Shown: in pieces, positions 6,828 to 12,416 of the stretch
How the letters are laid out: every line of letters starts with the position of its first letter
How positions within the stretch are numbered: the stretch's first letter is position 1
DNA from: Phycisphaerales bacterium
GTDB lineage: Bacteria; Planctomycetota; Phycisphaerae; SM23-33
Reading direction: 5' to 3'
DNA: 13,923 bases
NCBI GenBank assembly: GCA_003485185.1
Contig: DNAS01000146.1
Coordinates: 9,651 to 23,573, forward strand
Notes under the pieces: generated by a model
Told to the model about the DNA's origin: nothing
The model's database searches: none
Seen by the model: the letters and a program-made list of their open reading frames with translations, nothing else
Program-made: the position numbers and the translations under genes

Positions 6828-6925
6828 GGACTACTCCCAGGCGCCGGTCCGTCAACGCGCCGAGGGAAGGAGGAGAAACAATCGAATGGAATCGTTCCGA
6901 ATCCTTTTTTCCTGTTCTTTGGTTT

Positions 6926-7117
6926 CGCCCCGTCAGGGGCGTTTTCTTTAGCCCAGGGCGGAAGCCCTGGGTGTGGAAGGCGGTATGGTGCAAAGCCCCG
7001 TCAGGGGCGTCTTGAGACGCAAGGCGCTCCTGGCGGAGCTTGAATTCTCGCTATCGCCGCGACCCAGGGCTCGCCTTCGGCTTCGCCCTGGGCTAACAAA
7101 GGCGGCCCTTGCGGGCC
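6926..7117. repeat. Cluster of six short palindromes (REP/BIME-like mosaic)
   Basis: Hairpins in order: CGCCCC/GGGGCG with GTCA loop (6926-6941); CCCAGGGC/GCCCTGGG with GGAA loop (6952-6971); GCCCC/GGGGC with GTCA loop (6995-7008); GCTCC/GGAGC (7026-7039); CCCAGGGC/GCCCTGGG with a 14-nt loop (7063-7092); GGCCC/GGGCC with TTGC loop (7104-7117). A 16-bp direct repeat (6927-6942 and 6995-7010) and a 12-bp inverted repeat (6948-6959 and 7085-7096) tie the units together. This looks like repetitive extragenic palindromes in opposite orientations. No associated transposase is in the window. Together with the element at 7178-7252 it occupies the gap between the membrane-protein operon and larA; I see no gene there. 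Confidence 0.75.
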
Positions 7118-7177
7118 TCCGGGAAAACGCAAGATGGGCACATCGCGGGACTCCGCAAATCGCGGCCCCCGCTGCGA

Positions 7178-7252
7178 GGGTGGCACGGCTTGCTTGCAAG
7201 CCGTGTTCGGGGCGAATTCAACAACACGCTTTGCGAGCAAAGCGTGCCACCC
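7178..7252. repeat. 75-bp cruciform-like element: outer 10-bp inverted repeat enclosing two 10-bp hairpins
   Basis: The outer arms GGGTGGCACG (7178-7187) and CGTGCCACCC (7243-7252) are perfect reverse complements. Inside are two perfect 10-bp hairpins: CACGGCTTGC with TT loop (7184-7205) and CACGCTTTGC with GA loop (7225-7246). The two hairpins differ at two adjacent positions and both strands of each stem change together, so pairing is kept. The outer and inner arms share the CACG bases, so the forms are alternatives. Similar in style to REP elements copied by RAYT transposases; that link is an inference. Confidence 0.8.
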
Positions 7253-7306
7253 ACCCCCTATGCCCTGACGGGCACACTACGAGCACGCACCCAACGAGGG
7301 CGGTTC

Positions 7307-7335
7307 TGGACCGTCCCACGAGCGGCGGCTATGAT
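7307..7335 (+). promoter_or_regulatory. Candidate promoter of larA, giving a near-leaderless mRNA
   Basis: TGGACC (7307-7312), a 17-bp spacer and TATGAT (7330-7335). The hexamer ends 8 nt before the GTG at 7344, so transcription would begin within about 2 nt of the start codon. No Shine-Dalgarno precedes the GTG. Confidence 0.5.
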
Positions 7336-7343
7336 GGCCGGGC

Positions 7344-8657
7344 GTGAAGGCTACCCGCAACATCCGGCTGCTCTACGGCAGGGAGGGCATGGAGCTGACC
7401 GTCCCGGCGACGGCGACGCTCCTGGCCGGACGGCACGCGCCCGAACTGCCGCAGCCCGCCCGGGCCCTCCGCGACGCCCTGCGAAAGCCCATCGGCTCGC
7501 CCCCGCTGGCCGAACTGCTGCGCCGGCGCAGACCCCGCTCGGTGGCCGTCACCCTCAGCGACATCACCCGCCCCGTGCCCAACGCGGAGATTCTCCCGGC
7601 CGTGCTGGAGACGCTCAACGCCGAGGGCGTTTCCGACGAGCAGGTGACGCTCCTGATCGGCACGGGGATGCACCGGCCCAGCACGCCGGCCGAGCGGCTC
7701 GAACTGCTCGGCGCGGAGTTGCTGCGCCGCTGCCGCGTGGTCGACCATCGCGCCGATGACGCCGGCTCGCTGGTCCGCGTGGCCGACGACCCGCCGGTGT
7801 CCGTCAACGCGATCTTCGCGCGGGCGGATTTCCGGATCGTCACGGGGCTGATCGAGCCGCACTTCATGGCCGGGTTCTCCGGCGGGCGCAAGGGCGTCTG
7901 CCCGGCCCTGGTGGACCTTCAGACCGTCCAGAGATTCCACGGTTACTCGCTGCTGAGCGACGCCCGCTCCACGGCCGGCCGGCTGGACGGGAACCCCTGC
8001 CACGACGAGAGCCTGCGGATCGCCCGCCTGGTGGGCGTGGATTTCCTCGTCAACGTGGCCGTCAACGCCGACCGGCGGATGTGCGGCGTCTACGCGGGCG
8101 ACATGGAGCAGGCGCACCTTGCCGGCGCGCGGGACGTGAGCGCGTGGACCAGCGCCCGCGTGGACGAACCGTTCGACCTGGTCGTCACCTGCGGCGGGGG
8201 ATCCCCGCTCGACCAGACCTTCTACCAGTCGGTCAAGGGCATGGTGGCGGCGCTGCCCGCCTGCCGCGAGGATTCGCTGCTCCTGCTGGCCTGCGACTGC
8301 CGAGAGGGGATCGGCTCGGAATCCTACGCCGAGCTGATGTTCACGCACTCGGGCGACTGGCGGGCGTTCCTGGACAAAATCGCGGCCGACCCGCGTGTCC
8401 GCAGGGACCAGTGGCAGGCGCAGATGCATTGCCGCATGCTGGAGAAGCTCGGCGCCGAGCGGATTCGCCTGGCCTGCGACGGCTTGTCCGCCGACGTGCT
8501 GGCGAAACTCTGGGTCACGCCCCTGCGCGGGCCCGGCCCGGCAGGGCGAAGATGCCAGCAGGCCATCGACGAGTTCCTCGCCGCGCGCCCGGACGCCCGC
8601 GTCGCCGTCATCCCCGACGGACCCTATACGCTCCTGAAAGCAGGGACCGGGGACTAG
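7344..8657 (+). CDS. larA: LarA-family nickel-dependent racemase (lactate racemase or related 2-hydroxy-acid racemase)
   Basis: 437 residues, the usual LarA length. LarA interconverts D- and L-lactate with a nickel-pincer nucleotide covalently bound to a lysine; homologues act on other 2-hydroxy acids. All key positions are visible and fall almost at their Lactobacillus plantarum numbers: SDITRP with D73 and R76, GTGMHRP with H110, IEPHFMAGFSGGRKG with H173 and K183 (the cofactor lysine), H199 (RFHG), and GGGSPLDQTFYQSVKG with K298. The GTG at 7344 is chosen because the protein then begins IRLLYGREGMELTVP as family members do; the first ATG (7389) would cut this strand. There are no larB, larC or larE cofactor genes in the window. 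The final codons and stop fall inside a heptanucleotide repeat array. Family assignment is firm; the substrate is not known. Confidence 0.92.
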   Translation: MKATRNIRLLYGREGMELTVPATATLLAGRHAPELPQPARALRDALRKPIGSPPLAELLRRRRPRSVAVTLSDITRPVPNAEILPAVLETLNAEGVSDEQVTLLIGTGMHRPSTPAERLELLGAELLRRCRVVDHRADDAGSLVRVADDPPVSVNAIFARADFRIVTGLIEPHFMAGFSGGRKGVCPALVDLQTVQRFHGYSLLSDARSTAGRLDGNPCHDESLRIARLVGVDFLVNVAVNADRRMCGVYAGDMEQAHLAGARDVSAWTSARVDEPFDLVVTCGGGSPLDQTFYQSVKGMVAALPACREDSLLLLACDCREGIGSESYAELMFTHSGDWRAFLDKIAADPRVRRDQWQAQMHCRMLEKLGAERIRLACDGLSADVLAKLWVTPLRGPGPAGRRCQQAIDEFLAARPDARVAVIPDGPYTLLKAGTGD

Positions 8658-8755
8658 GGATTAGGGACTAGGGAAGAAGGAACCCGGAACAAAGGAACCG
8701 GGAACACGGAATCCCGGCGCGATCGAACTCTCCATTCTGCACTCTCCACTCGCCA
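8643..8755. repeat. Degenerate heptad arrays across the end of larA and after it
   Basis: From 8643 to 8677 there are five in-register heptads of the form GGGANNN, for example GGGACTA then GGGATTA. They continue to 8712 as GGAAC-centred units, mostly 7 bp apart with one 8-bp step. A second short array (8728-8755) has four heptads of the CTCTCCA / TTCTGCA type. The first units encode the last residues of LarA and its TAG stop. Confidence 0.8.
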
Positions 8756-8762
8756 CACTTTT

Positions 8763-8789
8763 CCGGCAGCGCGCACGTCGCCGGTTTTT
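8763..8789 (+). terminator. Candidate rho-independent terminator of larA
   Basis: CCGGC (8763-8767) pairs with GCCGG (8780-8784), followed at once by five T (8785-8789). The 12-nt loop can form a further short stem. It is about 105 nt after the larA stop. The stem is short, so moderate confidence. The 8790-8940 stretch that follows holds only GC-rich sequence and a small GGCGCG/CGCGCC hairpin (8912-8926). Confidence 0.5.
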
Positions 8790-8940
8790 CGGGGGGGCGC
8801 GGGAAATTGAGAATTTTTTATCGTCCGGCCTGGCCGGGGCTTCGCCACCGGCGGGACGGTTTCCGAGCGGCAAATGGGCAGCGCATCGCCGAGCGCGCCG
8901 GGAAGTATGGGGGCGCGTTGCGCGCCGCCTCGAAGAAGAA

Positions 8941-9058
8941 GGAACCAGGAACAATGGAACCAGGAACACGGAAGAAGGAACCCGGAACATGGAACTAAGG
9001 AACCCGGGAAGAAACATCCGGTCGCGCCGCGATTCCGGGTTCCAGGTTCCCCAGTTCC
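8941..9058. repeat. GGAAC heptad array and its inverted GTTCC partner
   Basis: GGAAC or GGAAG cores start at 8941, 8948, 8956, 8963, 8970, 8977, 8984, 8991, 8999 and 9007, a spacing of 7 with occasional 8. A reverse-complement set (ATTCC or GTTCC cores at 9032, 9039, 9046 and 9054) follows after about 20 bp and could pair with it. The same GGAAC units occur at 8679-8712. All six frames here give only low-complexity ORFs, so I do not call a gene. Confidence 0.85.
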
Positions 9059-9113
9059 TGGATACGAAAATGAGAAAATCCCCGCACATCCGCGACGCGT
9101 TTGGGAAAGACCA

Positions 9114-9168
9114 GGGGTCAATCGGGCAGAATCGGGCAGCTTTGGGCAGTTGCGGGCAGGTGCGGGGG
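9114..9168 (+). repeat. G-tract array with exact 10-bp period upstream of miaA
   Basis: GGG runs begin at 9114, 9124, 9134, 9144, 9154 and 9164, exactly 10 bp apart; the last five are separated by loops of 7 nt (mostly CAG-N4). This satisfies the G3-N1-7 rule for a G-quadruplex several times over, on the plus (coding) strand. It ends about 140 bp before the miaA start. Confidence 0.8.
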
Positions 9169-9275
9169 TGAATAACCCATGAAATCGCAAACATTTATGG
9201 CGTTTCGGAAAACATTTTCACTGCCGCGCGGGCGCATTTCGACACGCGACGGCGGCGCGGCGTCGAGCCTGGCGG

Positions 9276-9304
9276 TTGACCCCGCGCGGTCCGGCCGTCA
9301 CAAT
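9276..9304 (+). promoter_or_regulatory. Candidate promoter of miaA, predicted to give a leaderless mRNA
   Basis: TTGACC (9276-9281), a 17-bp spacer and CACAAT (9299-9304). The hexamer ends 6 nt before the ATG at 9311, so the A of the ATG would be about +1. No Shine-Dalgarno is present. The -10 matches four of six positions. Confidence 0.45.
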
Positions 9305-9310
9305 CCCGGC

Positions 9311-10237
9311 ATGGAACGGCTGTACTTCATCCTCGGATGCACCGCCTGCGGCAAGGGCACGCTGGGGCGCGAGTTGGCTCGGCGGGTCGGCGGGCAGATC
9401 GTCAGCGTCGACTCGATGAAGGTCTACCGGCGGATGGACATCGGGACGGCCAAGCCGTCGCCCGCCGACCGCGCGGCCATCCCGCACCATTGCATCGACT
9501 TGGTGGAACCGAGTGAGACGTTCTCGGCGGCGCAGTATGTTCGCGCGGCCGATGAGGCCGTCGCGCGGATTCGCGCGGCCGGGGGCGTGCCGCTGGCGGT
9601 GGGCGGCACGAGCCTGTACCTGATGGCGCTGTCGGAAGGGCTGTTCGAGGGCCCGTCCGCCGACGCCGAAGTCCGCGAGTCGCTGCGCCGCCGCGCCGCG
9701 GCCGAGGGGCTGGCCGCCCTGCACGCCGAGCTGGCGCGCGTGGACCCGGAAGCGGCGGGGCGGATCCACCCCAACGACGAGAAGCGCATCCTCCGCGCCC
9801 TGGAGGTGCACGCGGCGACGGGGCGGGGCATCAGCGAGCTCCAGACGCAGTGGGGCGCGGGCCCGCGCCGATACGACTGCGTGCGGATCGGCCTGCGCCG
9901 CGCCCGCGACGATCAGTCCGGGCGCATCAACCTCCGCGTCCGGCGGATGATCGAGCGGGGCCTGCGCGAGGAGGTGGAGCGCCTGCTGGCCGAGCCGGCG
10001 GGCCTGTCGGCGACGGCTGCGGCCGCCGTCGGATACGCCGAGATGATCGACCACCTCGCCGGACGCTGCACGCTGGAACAGGCCGTCGAGCAAATCAAGA
10101 TCAACACCCGCCGGCTCGCCAAGAAGCAGCGCACCTGGCACCGCCGCTGGCAGGACGTCCGCTGGTTCGACGTGGCCGCCGACGAAACGCCCCAGGCCCT
10201 GGCCGACCGGGTGCTGCGGGATGTGGAGATGAAGTGA
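9311..10237 (+). CDS. miaA: MiaA, tRNA dimethylallyl (isopentenyl) transferase
   Basis: 308 residues, the usual MiaA length. It transfers the dimethylallyl group of DMAPP to N6 of A37 in tRNAs that read codons beginning with U. Visible motifs: P-loop GCTACGKGT (9-17), VDSMKVYRRMDIGTAKP (33-49), PHHCIDLVEPSETFSAAQY, GGTSLYLMAL, VGYAEMIDHL, and the tRNA-binding IKINTRRLAKKQRTWHRRW near the C-terminus. The P-loop differs from the usual GPTASGKT: it reads GKGT, the adenylate-kinase arrangement. The ATG at 9311 is preferred to an upstream ATG at 9179, whose extra 44 residues precede the P-loop with no family match. No Shine-Dalgarno is seen; a promoter ends 6 nt before the start. The stop lies in a short GTGAAGA direct repeat (10234-10247). 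Family identity is firm. Confidence 0.93.
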   Translation: MERLYFILGCTACGKGTLGRELARRVGGQIVSVDSMKVYRRMDIGTAKPSPADRAAIPHHCIDLVEPSETFSAAQYVRAADEAVARIRAAGGVPLAVGGTSLYLMALSEGLFEGPSADAEVRESLRRRAAAEGLAALHAELARVDPEAAGRIHPNDEKRILRALEVHAATGRGISELQTQWGAGPRRYDCVRIGLRRARDDQSGRINLRVRRMIERGLREEVERLLAEPAGLSATAAAAVGYAEMIDHLAGRCTLEQAVEQIKINTRRLAKKQRTWHRRWQDVRWFDVAADETPQALADRVLRDVEMK

Positions 10238-10288
10238 AGAGTGAAGAAGACAGACAGAGCCCGGACGTGTGCATGGGGTTAGGAAGAG

Positions 10289-10317
10289 CACGGTCAAGCA
10301 AACGACGCTTGACCGTG
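10289..10317. repeat. 11-bp perfect hairpin between miaA and the MBL-fold gene (REP-like)
   Basis: CACGGTCAAGC (10289-10299) pairs perfectly with GCTTGACCGTG (10307-10317) around a 7-nt loop. There is no T-tract, so it is not a classical terminator. It shares the CACGG...GC stem layout and the adjoining GGCACCC flank with the palindromes at 7184-7246, so it may be another member of that family. Confidence 0.7.
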
Positions 10318-10339
10318 GCACCCGGAATTGAGGAAATGA

Positions 10340-11020
10340 ATGACCGTTGAATACGCCATCATCAGCATCGGAACGTTGAGCGCCAACCGCCTATGGGGCG
10401 AGAGCGCTTCCGTGCGCACCGCCCACGCCACGACCACGCTGGTCCGCGCGGGCGAGCGGATGATCCTGGTGGACCCGTCGCTGCCCGCTGCGGCGCTGGC
10501 GGCGCGGTTCGGCGAGCGGACCGGCCGGACGCTCGCGGACGTGACGGACGTGTTCTGCACGACGCTGCGCCCCGTGCACCGCCGGAGCGTGGCGGCCCTG
10601 CCCAACGCCCGGTGGTGGTGCGGCGAACTGGAGCTCGAAACGTTCCGCGCGGAGTTGGAGGGCCGCCTGGACTCGGCCGGGCGCCTGGGCGCCGACGAGG
10701 CCGCCGCCCTCGAGTCCGACCTGCGCGTGCTCCAGCGGTTCGAGCCCGCGCCGGAGAAGTTCGGCGAGCAGGCGGCGGTGATCCCGCTTCCGGGCCCGAC
10801 GGACGGGTCGATGGGCCTGCTGCTGACGCCTCCGACGACGACCATCGTGGTGGCGGGCAACGCGGCCGTCACCGCCGAGCACGTCGAGCGCGGGCAGGTG
10901 TGGGAAGGATGCGCCGACGCCAAGGCCGCCCTCCGCACCCTCCAGGACATGCTCGAGCTGGCCGACGTGATCGTTCCCGGACACGACAACCTCATGCTCA
11001 CGCCGCGCCACTGGCTGTAG
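10340..11020 (+). CDS. Metallo-beta-lactamase-fold protein with degenerate metal-binding residues
   Basis: 226 residues. The chain follows an MBL fold: TTTLVRAGERMILVDPSLP is the first beta-hairpin region, then DVTDVFCTTLRPVHRRSV where THxHxDH is expected, then PLPGPTDGSMGLLL in place of PGHTPGS, VVAGNAAVT in place of the TGDA loop, and IVPGHDNLM with a retained His. Compared with active members, the first His is T75, the second R77, the Asp V79, the GHTPGS His is P153 and the later Asp N174; only H80 and H215 remain. A two-zinc centre therefore cannot form in the usual way. It may be a non-catalytic binding protein, or the alignment may mislead me. The ATG at 10340 is supported by GAGGA 5 nt upstream. 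It stands alone between miaA and the CNNM genes. Function unknown. Confidence 0.8.
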   Translation: MTVEYAIISIGTLSANRLWGESASVRTAHATTTLVRAGERMILVDPSLPAAALAARFGERTGRTLADVTDVFCTTLRPVHRRSVAALPNARWWCGELELETFRAELEGRLDSAGRLGADEAAALESDLRVLQRFEPAPEKFGEQAAVIPLPGPTDGSMGLLLTPPTTTIVVAGNAAVTAEHVERGQVWEGCADAKAALRTLQDMLELADVIVPGHDNLMLTPRHWL

Positions 11021-11034
11021 CGCGGCGCGGAGGA

Positions 11035-11040
11035 TATAAT
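11035..11040 (+). promoter_or_regulatory. Consensus -10 hexamer (TATAAT) before the 27-codon ORF
   Basis: A perfect TATAAT ends 9 nt before the ATG at 11050, so transcription would start within about 3 nt of it. There is no convincing -35 at 17 bp (TGGCTG). It lies 15 bp after the MBL gene stop and would drive the CNNM pair. Confidence 0.5.
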
Positions 11041-11049
11041 CCCGGAACC

Positions 11050-11133
11050 ATGTCTGACCCGACCGCACAACCTGTCGCCGCCGGCCGGAGAACCGGCCCC
11101 GCGCGCCGCGCCCCGGGGGGAGCCCTCGCATGA
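11050..11133 (+). CDS. Putative 27-residue leader peptide upstream of the CNNM genes
   Basis: 27 codons encoding a Pro/Arg/Ala-rich peptide that begins MSDPTAQPVAAGRR and ends GGALA. Its TGA overlaps the ATG of the CNNM gene (ATGA at 11130-11133), as at other coupled junctions in this window. A TATAAT lies 9 nt before its ATG and there is no usable Shine-Dalgarno for it. Within it a GGCCGG/CCGGCC hairpin (11083-11098) and a CCCC next to the GGGGGGAG ribosome-binding site of the next gene could couple translation of the peptide to access to that site. It resembles in layout the Pro-rich leader peptides of enterobacterial Mg transporter genes, but not in sequence. It may be a chance ORF; evidence is positional only. 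Confidence 0.4.
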   Translation: MSDPTAQPVAAGRRTGPARRAPGGALA

Positions 11134-12416
11134 TCGCTTCCTTCGGGACCGGCCTGGCGGGGACCGACCTCTGGGAACTCGTCCTGCTGCTGGGGCTGCT
11201 GGCGATGAGCGGCTTCTTCAGCGGCTCGGAGACCTCGCTGTTCAACCTGACGGCGGGGCAGTTGTACCGCATGCGCAACGCCGGACGGGCCGGGCGCATG
11301 GTCGTGCTGCTGATGAAGCGCCCGCGGCGCGTGCTGAACACGCTGCTGCTGGGCAACATGCTGGTGAACGTGGCGTACGCGAGCATCGCGTCGGTGATGA
11401 TCCTGCACGCGTCGGACGCCTGGGGCCTGGCGGGTTGGCAGGCGTTCCTGGTCAACCTGGCGCCGCTGCTGGTGCTGATCCTGCTGGGGGAGGTGGCCCC
11501 GAAGATGCTGGCGCTGGTGATCGGGGAGAAGTGGGCGCTGGCGGCGGCGGTGCCGCTGACGACGATCGGGCGGGTGTTCCGCCCGCTGCTGGCGGCGATG
11601 GAAGTGACGCTCGTGTCGCCGCTGACGCGCCTGTTCGCGCCGCGTCCCGCCGCCGGCGGCGACATCACGGCCGAGGAACTCAACGCCCTGCTGGACCTGT
11701 CGGCCAAGCGGGGCATCCTCGACCACAGCGTCAACGAGCTGCTCCAGGAGATCGTCGCGCTGACCGACCTGCGCGTCGGAGACATCATGGTTCCGCGGGT
11801 GGACATGATCGCCCACGACCTGCACGCGCCGCCGGCGGAGCTGGTGGAGAAGTTCCGCGCGACGCGCCTGCGCAAGATCCCCGTCTACGAGGGCGACCTG
11901 GACCACGTGCTGGGCGTGGTGCACGCCAAGCGCATGCTGCTGAACCCCGGCGCGGACCCGCGCGGGCTGGTGGTGAAGGTCCCGTTCGTGCCGGAGGCCG
12001 GCAGCGTGGAGCGGGCGCTGCTCCAGTTCCGCGTGACGCGGACGCAGATGGCGATCGTGGTGGACGAGTACGGCGGGACGGCCGGGCTCGTCACCCTGCA
12101 CGACATCGTCGAGGAGATCGTCGGGGAGATTCCCGAGCCGGCGGAGCGGTCGCCCGCGCCGGCGGTCGAGCGCCTCGGCCCGCGCGAGTTCCTGCTCGAC
12201 GGCAACCTGGCGATCCACGACTGGGCCGACGCGTTCAAGATGGACCTTTCGGGCAAGCGGATCAGCACGATCGGGGGGTTCGTCACGTCGCTGCTGGGTC
12301 GGATCGCCCGCGTGGGCGACACGGTGACGTACCGGAACCTGTCGTTCGCGGTCGAGTCGATGCGCCGCCGGCGGATCGACCGCCTGCGCCTGACGCTCCA
12401 GGAGGAACCGCAATGA
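11130..12416 (+). CDS. CNNM/CorC-family membrane protein (DUF21, CBS pair, CorC_HlyC domain)
   Basis: 428 residues. Bacterial CNNM/CorC proteins are inner-membrane, CBS-regulated transporters linked to Mg(2+) and Co(2+) efflux; older annotations call them hemolysin-like. The DUF21 membrane domain covers about 12-170, with the signature SGFFSGSETSLFNL (27-40), LNTLLLGNMLVN (69-80) and LGEVAPKML (119-127). The acidic linker begins ITAEELNALLDLSAKRGILD. The CBS pair is at about 214-335 (VGDIMVPRVDMIA, RKIPVYEGDLDHVLGVVH, DEYGGTAGLVTLHDIVEEIVGEI). The CorC_HlyC domain is at about 350-428 (FLLDGNLAIHDW, TIGGFVTSLLGRI, RVGDTVTYRNL). The start is supported by GGGGAG 7 nt upstream. The ATGA overlaps at both ends suggest coupling with the leader ORF and with the second CNNM gene. 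Direction and ion are not shown by the sequence. Confidence 0.93.
   Translation: MIASFGTGLAGTDLWELVLLLGLLAMSGFFSGSETSLFNLTAGQLYRMRNAGRAGRMVVLLMKRPRRVLNTLLLGNMLVNVAYASIASVMILHASDAWGLAGWQAFLVNLAPLLVLILLGEVAPKMLALVIGEKWALAAAVPLTTIGRVFRPLLAAMEVTLVSPLTRLFAPRPAAGGDITAEELNALLDLSAKRGILDHSVNELLQEIVALTDLRVGDIMVPRVDMIAHDLHAPPAELVEKFRATRLRKIPVYEGDLDHVLGVVHAKRMLLNPGADPRGLVVKVPFVPEAGSVERALLQFRVTRTQMAIVVDEYGGTAGLVTLHDIVEEIVGEIPEPAERSPAPAVERLGPREFLLDGNLAIHDWADAFKMDLSGKRISTIGGFVTSLLGRIARVGDTVTYRNLSFAVESMRRRRIDRLRLTLQEEPQ

Noticed and set aside
7329..8429. Minus-strand ORF of 366 codons opposite larA
   Set aside because: Antisense shadow; the plus strand carries every LarA active-site motif.
8822..8858. GC-rich partial inverted repeat (CGTCC...GGGACG)
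   Set aside because: Arms pair poorly, there is no T-tract after it on either strand, and the sequence is GC-rich enough for chance pairing.
8643..9168. Possible CRISPR array
   Set aside because: Units are 7-10 nt and degenerate, with no constant repeat of 23-47 nt, no unique spacers and no cas genes.
8654..9194. Low-complexity ORFs on both strands between larA and miaA
   Set aside because: They are readings of the GGAAC/GTTCC heptad arrays, with repetitive peptides such as FRVPSS and NQEQWNQE and no start signals.
9179..9310. N-terminal extension of MiaA by 44 residues
   Set aside because: The extension precedes the P-loop expected near residue 9, has no family match, and the predicted promoter lies inside it.
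10289..10317. Terminator for miaA
   Set aside because: The stem is strong but no T-run follows on either strand; better explained as a REP-like palindrome.
11435..12412. Plus-strand frame extending the second CNNM gene upstream to a 657-residue protein
   Set aside because: The added part is the frame-shifted reading of the first CNNM gene; the ATG at 12413 with GGAGGA and the ATGA overlap is the real start.
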